From Akanthomyces muscarius (lineage: Eukaryota; Ascomycota; Sordariomycetes; Hypocreales; Cordycipitaceae), in assembly GCF_028009165.1 (NCBI RefSeq), contig NC_079244.1, forward strand, positions 1,550,001 to 1,614,000: a DNA stretch of 64,000 nucleotides, read 5' to 3'. The notes beneath the pieces are model-generated. The model saw only the letters and a list, made by a program, of their open reading frames with translations. It searched no databases and was not told where the DNA came from. This document shows positions 1-10,950 of the stretch, one piece after another; the stretch's first letter is position 1; each line of letters starts with the position of its first letter. The position numbers were made by a program, and so were the translations under genes.

Positions 1-245
1 CCTGCATCAATTGCCAATAGTACTCACCGGTAGAGGCCACCAATCGCACCCCTTTCCGGCACGGGACAGGCCTTGGTCTTGGCACCATTCTACATTGGAG
101 TGGAGTGACCAGACAGACGTCGCGCGACTTCCCCAGATTCGGCCCGGCCAGGCGCTTCGTCTCCCCTCGGTCCCTTGAGCTCGTCAGTTGCCACCAAACA
201 GGTCACTGGTGGTTGCTTAGTGCTCTCGAATTCGCTCCACCACCA

Positions 246-275
246 TTTCTTCTTCTTCTTCTTCTTCTTCTTCTT
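246..275. repeat. TTC/CTT microsatellite in the leader of the first gene
   Basis: A nearly perfect TTC trinucleotide run ends eight bases before the ATG chosen for the FAD dehydrogenase. Pyrimidine-rich tracts just upstream of start codons are common in filamentous fungi. The run is open in the dehydrogenase frame, which makes the ORF look about 36 codons longer than it probably is; those codons would be mostly phenylalanine. The 245 bases before it hold no recognisable gene. Confidence 0.8.
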
Positions 276-282
276 AATCATC

Positions 283-1980
283 ATGGCGCAAACATCACCA
301 AAGAAACCCGTCATCATCGTCGGCTCCGGCCTGGCGGGCCTCGTCGCCGCTTTTGAGCTGGCCGAGCGCAACGTCCCCACCATCATCCTCGACCAGGAGA
401 ACCGCAACAACCTGGGCGGCCAGGCCTTTTGGTCGCTCGGCGGCGTCTTCATGGTCGACTCGTCGCGCCAGCGCCGCATGGGCATCAAGGACTCGCGCGA
501 GCTCGCCATGCGCGACTGGTTCGACTCGGCCCAGTTTGACCGCGAGGTCGAGGACTACTGGCCGCGCAAGTGGGCCAAGGCCTTTGTCGACTTTGCCGCC
601 GACGAGATGGAGGCCTACGTCGGCGCCCGCGGCATGGGCTTCCTCTTCAACGTCGGCTGGGCGGAGCGTGGCGCCGGCCTCGCCGACGGCCACGGCAACT
701 CGGTGCCGCGCTTCCATCTGACCTGGGGCACAGGCCCAGAGGTTGTCCGCGTCTTCAGGGACCCGGTCCTCGAGGCGGAGAAGAAGGGCAACGTTGAGTT
801 TAAATTCAGGCACCAGGTGGACGAGGTCATTACCGACGACAAGGGCCGGGCTGTGGGTGTGCGCGGAAGCATCCTCGAGGAAGACGACTCGGCGCGCGGC
901 ATCAAGTCATCGCGCAAGGTCATCGACAGCTTTGAGATTTATGGCTCTTCTGTGCTCGTTTCTTCCGGCGGCATCGGCGGAAATGTTGAAGCTGTCAAGA
1001 AGGCCTGGCCCGTCGACCGCCTCGGACCCAAAGTTCCCGAACACTTTGTCGTCGGTGTCCCCGCCCACGTCGACGGTCGCATGATTGACATTTCCGAGAC
1101 GGCTGGCGCCAACGTCATCAACCGCGACAGAATGTGGCACTACACTGAAGGCGTGCAAAACTGGAACCCCATCTGGCCAGGCCATGGCATCCGAATCCTG
1201 CCAGCGCCGTCGTCTCTCTGGCTGGATGCCACCGGCAAGCGACTCCCGCCTTTTCTCTTCCCCGGCAGCGACACACGCGCGACGCTCAAGCACATCTGCA
1301 GCACCGGCTACGACTACACCTGGTTCATCCTGGACCAGACCATCATTGCGCGCGAGTTTGCGCTGTCGGGCTCGGAGCAGAACCCCGACATCACCAACAA
1401 GAGCATCTGGCAGATGCTGACCCAGCGCATCTTCAGCAGCAAAGGCACGGTCCCGGTGCAAAACTTTCAAAAGCACGGCAAGGACTTTGTGGTGCGCGAG
1501 ACGCTCGAGGAGCTTGTCGAGGGCATGAACGTGCTCGCCAAGGAGCGCAACGGTCCGCCGCTCGACTTTGCCGCCGTCAAGGCGGTCGTGGAGGCGCGCG
1601 ACAGCCAGTTCGACAACCCCTACAGCAAGGACGCGCAGGCCATGCTCATCAACAACGGCCGCAGCTACTGGCCCGACAAGCGCAGCCGCATCGCGGTGCC
1701 GCATCGCCTGCTCGACCCGGCGCACAAGCCGCTTATTGCCGTGCGCATGAACCTGCTCACGCGCAAGTCGCTGGGTGGCATCGAGACGAATCTCGACAGC
1801 AACGTGATGCGCGCGGACAAGACGCCGTTTCCGGGTCTGTACGCGGCGGGCGAAGTGGCGGGCTTTGGTGGAGGTGGCGTGCATGGCTACAACTCTCTCG
1901 AAGGCACGTTTGTGGGAGGATGCATCTTCTCGGGCCGTGCGGCTGGCAAGGCCATGGCGGCCGAGTATGAGAAGCCTTAG
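283..1980 (+). CDS. FAD-dependent dehydrogenase (3-ketosteroid-dehydrogenase / fumarate-reductase-like flavoprotein)
   Basis: Single-exon gene of 565 aa. The N-terminus carries a dinucleotide-binding GSGLAGL motif at about residues 14-20, preceded by a hydrophobic beta strand, and the C-terminus has the conserved FAD-binding stretch with GLYAAGEVAG followed by a glycine-rich turn and HGYNSLEG. Length and end motifs fit the family of 'FAD-binding dehydrogenases' related to 3-ketosteroid delta-1-dehydrogenases and fumarate reductases. The substrate cannot be told from sequence; many fungal members are uncharacterised. The ATG at 283 was chosen because it immediately precedes the FAD fold; the frame is open upstream only through a TTC repeat. 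No signal peptide or membrane segment is visible, so it is probably cytosolic. It lies tail-to-tail with the NTM1 gene and has no evident tie to the diterpene cluster 12 kb away. Confidence 0.85.
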   Translation: MAQTSPKKPVIIVGSGLAGLVAAFELAERNVPTIILDQENRNNLGGQAFWSLGGVFMVDSSRQRRMGIKDSRELAMRDWFDSAQFDREVEDYWPRKWAKAFVDFAADEMEAYVGARGMGFLFNVGWAERGAGLADGHGNSVPRFHLTWGTGPEVVRVFRDPVLEAEKKGNVEFKFRHQVDEVITDDKGRAVGVRGSILEEDDSARGIKSSRKVIDSFEIYGSSVLVSSGGIGGNVEAVKKAWPVDRLGPKVPEHFVVGVPAHVDGRMIDISETAGANVINRDRMWHYTEGVQNWNPIWPGHGIRILPAPSSLWLDATGKRLPPFLFPGSDTRATLKHICSTGYDYTWFILDQTIIAREFALSGSEQNPDITNKSIWQMLTQRIFSSKGTVPVQNFQKHGKDFVVRETLEELVEGMNVLAKERNGPPLDFAAVKAVVEARDSQFDNPYSKDAQAMLINNGRSYWPDKRSRIAVPHRLLDPAHKPLIAVRMNLLTRKSLGGIETNLDSNVMRADKTPFPGLYAAGEVAGFGGGGVHGYNSLEGTFVGGCIFSGRAAGKAMAAEYEKP

Positions 1981-2112
1981 AGCAGAAGTGTGGTGGATTG
2001 ATGCTCCTGGAAGCAACATGTCTTTGTGTATTTTCCTTATTTCAGCGCAGATGTATAAATGAACCACGATGCAAATTATTTCCCTCTGCCTCTTGCAATA
2101 TGTCTTTATCCT

Positions 2113-3042
2113 TTATGGTTTCAACGCATACATCATGACTGGTAGTAGTCGGTGGGCGCCCGTCTCTGGCAGGCCCCGTTGAGGTTCATGTCTGACGATC
2201 CTCAGCCCAGCCTCCTCGAACAGCCTTTTCCACGTCTCTTCCTGTCTGCGTTTTCTTTTGGTTAGTTTTTGCTTTTTCTTCTTCTTCTTCTTCTTCTTCT
2301 CCGCAACAAGCGCATTTCGTTTCAATCCGCACACGAACCTGGTGACGCAGCTATCCACCGGATCAAACACGTCCTCGCCGCTCGTGCTCAGGTTCTCCTT
2401 GATGACAATGACGCCCGTCTCCGGCACCAGCGCCTCCTTGCACCGCCGCAGGTATTGCACCAGCTGCGCGTCCGTCAGGTGGCCGAGGCACCACTGCGTC
2501 CAGACGAGGTCGTAGGCCGGCGCGTCGGCGGCGGGCGCCCACTCCTCGAGGCCGACGTTGAAGATGCGCCGCACGCCGGGCTTGCCGCGCAGCTGCGCGG
2601 TGAACTTGCCGACGGGCTCGACAATGTCAATGTTGGCGGCGACGTTGGCGAGCAGACCTTGGGTGACTCTGCCGATGCTGTTTTTTTCCACCGAGTTTTG
2701 AGCGAGGTTAGCAAAAGAGTTGCTGCTATTGATGGGCATTGTAATATAGTTGGGCGTGGTGTGTGTGTGTGTGGGTGTATGTGTGTGTGAAGGTGAGTGT
2801 ACATACCCGGCGCCTCCTTCGACGCAGTTGGTCACCTTTTGACGGCCTTGGCTGGTGCCGATGCCGAGACGGGCGAGAAAGGTCCGCGAGCCTTGGAGGT
2901 CGACGCGCGAGATGGGGCTGAAGAGGGAGGGCACGCCGCCGAGCATGCCGTCGACGTCGGCGGTGGCATTCTGCCAGTATCTGAGGCCGTCTTCTTTGCT
3001 AATCAAGCTGTCCGGCTTGGCCTCCTTTCCTTTCGGCGGCAT
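2113..3042 (-). CDS. TAE1: N-terminal protein (alpha-N) methyltransferase, NTM1/METTL11 family
   Basis: Three exons (3042-2807, 2677-2339, 2245-2113), 235 aa. The enzyme transfers methyl groups from SAM to the alpha-amino group of proteins beginning with X-Pro-Lys, including ribosomal proteins. Splicing joins GGAG to IGRV and recreates the family's SAM-binding GAGIGRVT; a second splice joins VTR to QEETW. The DLVWTQW(C)LGHL stretch and the C-terminal QRGLPE are typical. Donors are GTATGT and GTTCGT, and intron 2 has a CTAAC branch site. Both introns hold simple repeats: a GT/CA run in intron 1 and a CTT run in intron 2 that reads as poly-lysine if left unspliced. The start at 3042 gives the normal length (yeast protein about 232 aa); no in-frame ATG further upstream is needed. 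Confidence 0.9.
   Translation of the reverse strand: MPPKGKEAKPDSLISKEDGLRYWQNATADVDGMLGGVPSLFSPISRVDLQGSRTFLARLGIGTSQGRQKVTNCVEGGAGYVHSPSHTHTPTHTHTTPNYITMPINSSNSFANLAQNSVEKNSIGRVTQGLLANVAANIDIVEPVGKFTAQLRGKPGVRRIFNVGLEEWAPAADAPAYDLVWTQWCLGHLTDAQLVQYLRRCKEALVPETGVIVIKENLSTSGEDVFDPVDSCVTRFVCGLKRNALVAEKKKKKKKKKQKLTKRKRRQEETWKRLFEEAGLRIVRHEPQRGLPETGAHRLLPVMMYALKP
2276..2300. repeat. CTT microsatellite inside NTM1 intron 2
   Basis: A run of CTT units lies within intron 2 (2246-2338) of the methyltransferase gene. On the coding strand it reads AAG repeats, so automatic ORF calls retain it as a lysine run. The intron is flanked by GTTCGT and GCAG, with CTAAC close to the acceptor, which argues that the repeat is removed. 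Confidence 0.8.
2757..2789. repeat. GT/CA microsatellite inside NTM1 intron 1
   Basis: Imperfect GT dinucleotide run inside intron 1 (2678-2806). It reads as Thr/His repeats on the coding strand. Its removal is supported by the exact recovery of the SAM-binding motif across the splice. Confidence 0.8.
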
Positions 3043-4539
3043 CGTCTCGGGCAATCCTCCCCTACCTACACCTTGACTTCTGAGGGCTCTGGCTTGTTGT
3101 AAAATGCAATCGCTCGTTGCGATGTCATTCACTCTCTTCGTGATGGCCGGGCCGGCCTGTTTATGATGATGGAGGGTGACGGGGGAAAAATGCCTAGAAA
3201 TGGCACCACCGCACACTTTCAAGACCCACGCCATACATGGCAGGGCAGCGACGGCGGTGCGCCATGATGCTCCAGACTAGTCAACTACCGATGGCACGTA
3301 GTTGGTTGTTATGTCGTTGCTTTTTTGGGGGGCGCCAAAATAGCCGTGCTATAGGCTGCTGACGACGCCTGTATCCGTATAGTAATAAGCATTTTATTTA
3401 GACCTCTACGGCAACTAGAAGCCAGCCAAAGACTCCAAAAATGAAGCAAAGCCCAGTTCTCGGCGGCACTTGCGATCATTGTACACTTTAAGTTAGTATA
3501 TCGCAGCTCGCTGCGTCGCACATCTGAATGTCTCGGTACTCGGCTGGCTCTGTGTAACCTGATCGTGCCTATCCCTCTCTCCCTGGCCGTGGGGGCGGTG
3601 CAAAGGGGGCAGCATGCCTTGGGTCCCCCAACAGAGCAACGACGTAGGAATCACAGGGACGTTCATTCATTCATTTCAAAGATGAAAAAAAAAAATAAAA
3701 AAAAAATACTCCAGTCAGTCTTTTTGCCCAACTTATCCCTTTAGATACTGCAGCAAGGGACCCCGCTTACTACATGGCGGCTGGTGTGGTAAGGCCATTT
3801 GGACAGGTCGGCACAAACGGCCTGGTCTGCCATTGCCATCGTCTTCGCGGAACAGCATGCTTCTTTCAACTGCAAAATTACGACGTCACGAGCAGACAGC
3901 GTTGCATGCAAATTGAGCTGTATTCCTAATCACTGCCTAACCACACCTCGTCCATACAAAAGAATCCTACACGGCAACTTTTGGGGGCTGGAAACGTAGA
4001 ACAAGGGCAATCAACTTACAATAAACACACTCCGTTGAGACCCGTATAGCCAACAACAGTTGAGCACAGGAAAACTTGATTGTCCGAAAAGAAAGAAAGC
4101 ATGGAATTTCTTCTTTGAACTGCTGTACTTCCTTGGCTTAACGAAAGTAAACGCTTCTTGCGCTGACCCTTTTCGCTTGTCGCTTTTTTTTTCATAACAG
4201 CACTCCATAAACAAATGCAGCCAAAAAATACTCGAACCAGAAAAAAATGCAAAAACCCGCGCCGTCTGAAAATCAACAAGCAAGAAAATGGAGATACCAA
4301 CTCCCCTTCCTATGGAAGAAAACAAAAACGCCACCCTTCGCCAAGTAACTAAATTCATAACACATGTTTGCATGCTAGATATACCCTGAGTCAAAACGAC
4401 TCCTTTCCACGCGGTGAATGAAATGAAGGACAAAGAAAATCCTGCGCGCCAAACACAATCATCCGAGCGTAGTCCCTATTCGATGGCTTCGAATATGACT
4501 ACTTTAACTCGACGACCGCCATGCAAACGACTCGCCCCA
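3043..4539. other. Non-coding region upstream of NTM1 and downstream of CDC4
   Basis: About 1.5 kb without a supportable gene; it holds the NTM1 promoter and the 3' end of the CDC4-like gene. Several A-rich tracts are present (around 3680-3710). The short open frames are low complexity, lack conserved motifs and have no convincing splice partners. Confidence 0.6.
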
Positions 4540-7500
4540 TCACGGCTCCTCTTCAAGTATGGCTCGCACTTCCGGCTCATTAAGCAGTTTGCGCGTGCCA
4601 AGCTCCTCCGGAGGAACGCCGTCCCGAACAGCGCCGAAATCGAGAATCTACAGAAATGTTAGCTGCTCGGCTCCCAAGATGCTTGTAAAATGGACGAGAC
4701 ATACCTCTACATAAGTCAAATCGCCGCGCTGAACGGCGGCAACACATCGTCGCTCGTCAAACTTGACTTGCCAGACACCCCTCAAGTCAGTCAACAAATC
4801 CTGAACCCATTCACCACTGCGAATGTCCCACATCTTGACCGTCTTTTCGCTACCACTAATAACTTTGCGACCGTCATGCTGGAAACAGGTAATGGCTCCG
4901 GTGTGGGCCATCAGCGTATGTCTGCACTTGCCGTTCTCGGGGTCCCAGATGCGCAATGTCGAATCTGCAGCAGCAGACACAAGGCGCTCATCGCGCAGAT
5001 CGAGAAGTCCGACGAGCATGTTGTGGCCCTCTAGAGTGTACAACAATGCGCCACTGTCGAGATCCCAAATCTTGACAAAAGAATCCATTGAGCCAGAGAT
5101 ACATCGGTTGCGCTCGTGATCCAAGACCACCGAGTAGACCTTCTGCGCATGGCCATGAAGCACATGCACCGACTCTCCCGTGCTGATGCGCCATACCCTG
5201 ACAGTGGTATCATACGAGCCGGACACAAGAAGGTCGCCGTGCGCGGCAATAGCGCGCACCGAGTGTGTGTGGCCGATGAGTACTCTAATAAAATACGGGC
5301 AATCAGATTCCTGCGCTGGCGGTCCAGTCTGAATGTAGCGTCTAGAGCCAACTTCAGGCAGTCGCCAGACACGAAGTTGGCTGTCTCTGGATCCGGTAAT
5401 AATCAACGGCTTCTCTGGCTGCATGATAGGCTTGCCATCAACGGTGCGGCCAGTTTCCGCGGGCATGAGTATTTGCAAACAGCGAACAGTGCTGGTGTGA
5501 CCGTAAAACACTTGCTGGCACAATCCTCGCTCAATGTCCCATACTCGGACCGATCGATCCGTTGAACCAGATACAAGAATGTTGCCCTCGTACTGCAAGG
5601 CCCACACACCACCCTCGTGTCCCTCCAACTTCTTTCGTAGCTTGCCCGTATGTGTGTCGTAAATGTGTATCAAGGTGTCGTCACTTCCGGTGATGAGTTT
5701 GTCTTCGTCAAATTGCAGACAGGTAATCACATGTCTAGGGTGCGCTGCAAATGCGACATGTTTAGGCTTGACTTTGCCGCTTGTCCAGCTTTGCCGAATC
5801 ATGAAGTGGCGGCGGTAGAGGGATTTGTAAAGATGCAGCTGCCGAAGCGTGCCCAATCCTAGCTTAGGGTCAGGCACGGCCACAGCGGCCGCGTTGGCCG
5901 CAGAGATGGGGCCTTCAGATTTGTGCTTCTTCATCTCGATCCCGTCTTTATCGTCCCGAGAGACAAGCGAATCGTTTGCAAAAATACGGCGTTTCGACCG
6001 CTCAGCTGCAGTATATGCATTGAAAGCGCGCTTCCGCTTCGCGCCCCGAGTCTTGGACAGCTGCTCATTCTTAATGGAACGGACGAGGTCTAGTTCGGAA
6101 GAGACGAGGCGGCTGCGCATGCTCAGATCACGCTCGTGGCCTGTTGGACCAACCGGGTCCTGCCAACCCCAACCTTGTGTGATTGCCTTGCTGAGTTCAC
6201 CCTCTGGCAATGCAAAGCCATCAGATTCAAGAAGTTCCTTCCAGCCAGTCTCGTTACGATCGACGATATTGCGCCAGTGCCTAGACACTTGAGCAGCGCG
6301 GCAGAGATCACGATGATCAAGATAGGCCAGCACATGGTAGCCAAGTTCGAGAGGCAGCTGCTTCAAGAAATCACACTTGAGGGCAGGGTTAACGGTATCG
6401 GCGATAACACGGAGCGTCGGCCGAGGGCATCGTCGCAGGAACTGGTACATCATAAAAGTCTTCATCTCCGTCTTCATAGAATCGAACGCTTCGAGCAGAG
6501 TTTGCGTGTCAACAACGAAAGGGTGACGAGCGCTAACCATCTCCCGAGAGTCATTGTGGCTGTAGCCCGTGGGTGCAAGCGCCATGGAGCCCATGTCGTC
6601 AGTTGATTGAGTGGCAGGCCAAGCGGAGTGGTTAGAAGCCTGGAAACCAGACCCCTCATCTCCGTCAGCACCATCGCCCACAATGGGGAGTGTTGCGGCA
6701 GCCAACGTGGGCGACAGTCGAGGGCTAGGCAGACTAGCATCTTGAGCTGCCACGATATCTATCGAGGGCCGTTGGTGCTGGCGAATCGATCTTTGAAGCG
6801 ACTCGTCTGCATCTCCGAAGGGCTCGGCATCGGCATCGGTTATTGGTGGCGTTGCCACGTTACTGCTGAAAATTGTATGGGCGTCGCTTTCCGTTGGGCT
6901 GGCAGTATCGTACTGTGGTTGGGTAGTGGGGGTTGTCTCCCGCGAATCTTGAACCACGTCCAACTGGCGAGCCTTGCCCTTGGCAGAACGTGACTGCGAT
7001 GGTCCCAAAACGCCAGACGTGTCTGGAGTAGCAAGAAACCCGGAAGTCGCGTTAGCGTGAGGACCATCACTGGTCTGTCGCCGACTAGTGCCAGGCTGGG
7101 ATTGGGCCCCCGATTTACGCAGCCTATCGGACAGGGACTGCGAACGAGAAGATCTAGTCTGACGAGAGGTAGCTGGTTTGCCGTCTTGGGGTGCGGAGGT
7201 AGAGGAATCGGCTAGGGACTGTCGGGACTGTCTGGTGCGGCGGGTAAGAGTCTCACTGGGTGAGGCGGAGGGATGTCGACTGGAGCGGCGGAGTGGTCTC
7301 GTTTCTTGGGAGGCCAAGGATTGCGGCTCAGAGGTAGGCCGCGTATATTTGGCATCAGGTCGGTTGGGAAACTGACGAAACAGACGAGTTAGTATCTGCC
7401 GTTACTTGCACTGCAGAGGATCGATGCGTTGCGTTGCGTTGCGTACGTTTGCTTGGTTTGTAGACAGGCCGGCATCGTCGTCGGCCTCCTGCTTGACATG

Positions 7501-7881
7501 CCCGTCCTGCTGTTCCTCTTCTTGTTCATCTTCCTCGTACGATGGGCTATCGTCAGCATGGCCGGGATGCGTGACGGAGAAGCCGGCCAACTCGGGAGGT
7601 GTTGGCTTCATGGCCAGAGGATATTCTCTGACGTCGAGGGTCGTCAAGGGCGTAGGATCGCGGACAAAGACTTGGGGAAACTTTCTAGTGAGGCGAGTGG
7701 TGGTGGTGACGGTCCTAGTCTCGACACATTCGCTCACATGAAGCTGAAAATGACGAGCACCCTGTTGACTCGGAGCCTCAACCATGTTCACGGCGACGGT
7801 CTGTGTCTGAGCACTGCGTGGGCGGCGGGCGTCGAGGGCGCGGGATGAACCAGCGGGGGACGGCGACGGCGAGGACCTCAT
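4540..7881 (-). CDS. CDC4: F-box/WD40 protein, Cdc4-type SCF ubiquitin-ligase specificity subunit
   Basis: Three exons (7881-7447, 7371-4705, 4647-4540), 1069 aa. The protein selects phosphorylated substrates for SCF ubiquitin ligase; yeast Cdc4 targets cell-cycle inhibitors in the nucleus. The order is a long disordered N-terminus rich in Ser, Arg and Thr, an F-box at about 480-523 (FLKQLPLELGYHVLAYLDH), then seven or so WD40 repeats from about 690 to 1030, including HEGGVWALQYEG and SGSTDRSVRVWD, which closely match Cdc4. The first intron (7372-7446) has a GTACGC donor and a TACTAAC branch; exon 1 encodes a conserved filamentous-fungal patch ending EYPLAMKPTPPEL. The last intron (4648-4704) replaces a spurious tail with LDFGAVRDGVP and an acidic end. 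The main ORF alone starts at a non-ATG codon, so exon 1 is required. Confidence 0.92.
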
Positions 7882-8478
7882 ACTGGGGTGAGTGGCAGAG
7901 TCCAGAGGACTCGTTCACCGCGAGTATTTGAAGAGGCGAGAAGCGCCTAGAGTCGCGGCGGGCGAGGCTGGCGGTCGTCGAGTTGCGAACGTGGCCGTCC
8001 TCGGCCGAGTTTAGTGGCGTTTGGGGTGACGGGCTAGGCGACTGTGATGAAATAGCCGTTACGGCCAACACGACCTAAACAGTAGCGGTAAATGTAGCGC
8101 GCGAACAAGACGAAAGTGACCGCAACCCGAGGTAGACACGCCGCAAAAGAAGGATGAAGGGAGGGAACAGGCAGAGAGGGTTGGTCACGAAACTGGAGAT
8201 CGGCGAGTCGGGGGTTGCAAAATGGAGGAGGCGGATTGTGGACACTGGCAATGGCAAACGGAGGTCGCTGGCTGACTGACAGAGTGGGAGTGTTGAGTGC
8301 AGAAGTTGCAGGTGTATCAGTAGGTGCAGGTGCAAGTGCAGGGGCAGTCGCCGGACGGAGCACGAGTGGACACCGGCCGGCGCTGGCTCTGGTGCTGGCG
8401 CTGGTGCTGGCGCTGCCATGCCAGGCGTGCCACGCCAGGCTCAGCTGGCACTGACTGCAGGCCCAACCCAGATCACCA

Positions 8479-8516
8479 GTGGGCAGTGGACAGCGGACAG
8501 TGGACAGTGGACAGTG
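8479..8516. repeat. Short tandem array of GGACAGT-like heptamers
   Basis: About four to five head-to-tail copies of GGACAGT with one or two mismatches. No gene overlaps it. Confidence 0.75.
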
Positions 8517-8948
8517 GTACTTGCTTGATGCAGGCAAACATCTGCGGTTTCAAAGTACCACCCTGGTGGCACCACTAGCAGGCCTAGCGCAGTGCTAGCC
8601 ATTGCTGGCATGGGAATGTGCGAGAAGGGAGACAAGAGGATTCCGAGAGGGAGCCTTTATTACAAGGACCAGCTCAACAGCTCTAGGGCGGCTGCAGGTG
8701 CTGAGAGACATGCCGAGGGGCTGCTGCAAGTAAACGGGGTAACCGAGGGCACCATTTTCTTTGGTGATGTTATAACTAATAACCACGGTGGCTGACACTC
8801 ACGACACAATTCTCTAAATACGTGGTTCGTCGGTGCAAACTTGACGAGGTAAAAGGCAGTCGGGCGCCAGCCGTGGAGCCTGTCCTGCCTCTCTGAACTG
8901 CCCTGGAAGAGGCCTGTAATTGCACGAGCCACAGGCATGTCACGGGTG

Positions 8949-8967
8949 CTACCTACCTAGTTACCTA
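8949..8967. repeat. TACCTAG-type intergenic repeat
   Basis: Two TACCTAG units with the same core as the palindromes near 53.6, 57.9 and 58.4 kb. It lies in non-coding DNA. Confidence 0.55.
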
Positions 8968-10950
8968 GAGTGCACTTATTAACCTTACTGCTCGTCCACT
9001 GGAAAGAGCCATCCCCCACTCGCTGGGCAGCCAGCACCTGACATTCTTCGAACCCTCACGCGAACAGCCGGCCTCCGTCGGTGCTGCAGCCATCCGAAAC
9101 TTCCCAGTTCACAACATGACCACCAGAAAAATCTGCAAACGCCCTGCATCACCAGCCTGATTACTTTCCCGAGGCGCCGGACAGCACACACAAACGCTAT
9201 AACTTTTTTTTCTCTCCCGATCATGATGCCCGTTCCTCTTGCGTCGATGCGGAATTCCGACGACAGAAAGGCCCTATCACACCCGCTCCAATCTACGAGA
9301 ACCACCCCCCGCGTCATGCCACGCCGGACCGTGACCGCCCATCCCCGGTCTAAGCGCCGAGCGACGCTGTTGTTGGGTCCGGATAGGCACGAAGGGCATC
9401 TCAAACCCGCACATGCAGTTTTATTTCCTTTCTTGTCACCGGGACATCAACGGAAAGGCAAATAACACCCTTTGTCTTGCCAGCGCCAGCAGTAGGTAGC
9501 CCGCGCACCAAATTGTCCGCCCTCTCGCGGCGCCTGTGCTGTGTTGCCTGACTCGGACCGCACATGGCCGGGTCAGGGAAAAAAAACTTTGCTTCTACAC
9601 TTTTTATCGGTGTTCCAGATCACACCGCAAACCAAGTCTACCAATAGAGATCGTCATCTGCCGGCGATCATGGCTCTCCGATCTCAGCGTTCCATTGAAT
9701 TGCTAGGACGCAGCTGAGGTTCGTCTTTGCTGGCTAGGCTGACACCCCGGACACACCTGGCTAGGAAAACAAAGACCATCGTTTGCGTCGCGCGAACGCG
9801 TCTCTTTGCCTTGTCATACTCAACTCGACCAAAACAAAAAGTGCCCGCCAGCTACCGAAACCGGAACTTGTCGATTCTGGAGGCCTCGATTTTGCGTCGG
9901 GCGCTGCGCTGCGATGGCACTCTGCATGAGCGCAGCCTGGTGAGAAGCACTGGTAGCATAGCTTTTGCACCAATCCCATCACATCGCGTGGTCTGCCGAA
10001 CAAGGGTGCCCGCAGTTTGCGGACATGACTCCCCGCATCCAGCTCCTGGGGTCGACGTCGGTCCGGGCGGGGAATTCCATCCGGACGCCATTGTACAGAT
10101 AACGTTTCAAACCTCTACCAGCAGCCCTCTCGTCTGGTACCATGCATGGCCCATTTCCTGCCAGAGAGGCGTGCGCGCCATCCTTAACTAAGTCTGGCGA
10201 TGACACCGACTGTGCTTACCCTTGCTGCCAGCATGTCTTGTGTCGTGTGGCTTACTATCAGTTATCATAGTCATCGACAAGCGCCCACGAGTATGTGGCG
10301 TTCGCTGCTCTACTCAGTACGCAGTCAAGGTGCAGTCGACTCAATAACTAGCTACCAGAGGCTACCAAGCATACAGTTCGACTGGGTTGCTGATCCATTA
10401 CTGCACGCCCAAGCCTATGTACTCTGCCGTGAAGTTACGAACACGACCCAACATGTGAAATTGTACAGCTTTTCTTCCGATGCATCATCCATCTAGCCTC
10501 TTGATCGTGCTGCTAGAATCTACAATATTAGTAGTTATACCGAACCCCTCGACTAGTAGTTAGCACAAGCTAAAGAGCATGGTGCATAGTAGTATGGAAA
10601 GTCTCCACCTTGACGCCGTCTGATTACTCAGTCATTATAGCAGGAAGTAGTGAGTAGTCCCTAGAATCATGTTCGTGCTTGGACATTGGACCATAGAGGA
10701 GGCGCAGTAAGACAATGACCGTGTCATGAACTCACAAGATGGTCGAACTATGGCGCAGGTCAGTCCCCGTGTGAGACGGAGGCGATGGCGATGGTAGCCG
10801 GGCCCCATTGCTCAGATGCCAAACTAGAGACAAAAGTCAAAAAAAAGAGTCTAGAATTCAATGTTATCTTCATATATGCCACATATACTAATATGCCAAA
10901 GTAAGCTCGCTATGCTAGTATGCCAAACAACAAAAAAACACTCGCTGGTC

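Larger units (their letters stand above)
7882..10950. other. 3 kb region without a recognised gene
   Basis: Lies between the CDC4 start and the 3' end of the modin-like gene. The first part is presumably the CDC4 promoter and leader. It contains low-complexity GGTGCTGGCGCT-type repeats (about 8390-8416), a heptameric GGACAGT array and a TACCTAG-type repeat. Open frames up to about 160 codons occur on both strands but show low-complexity composition and no family motif. Confidence 0.6.

Noticed and set aside
907..2067. 386-codon open frame opposite the FAD dehydrogenase
   Set aside because: Shadow of GC-rich third positions of the real gene; no domain, no ATG-led context.
9727..10191. 154-codon frame between CDC4 and the modin-like gene
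   Set aside because: Unsupported composition and no similarity recognised.
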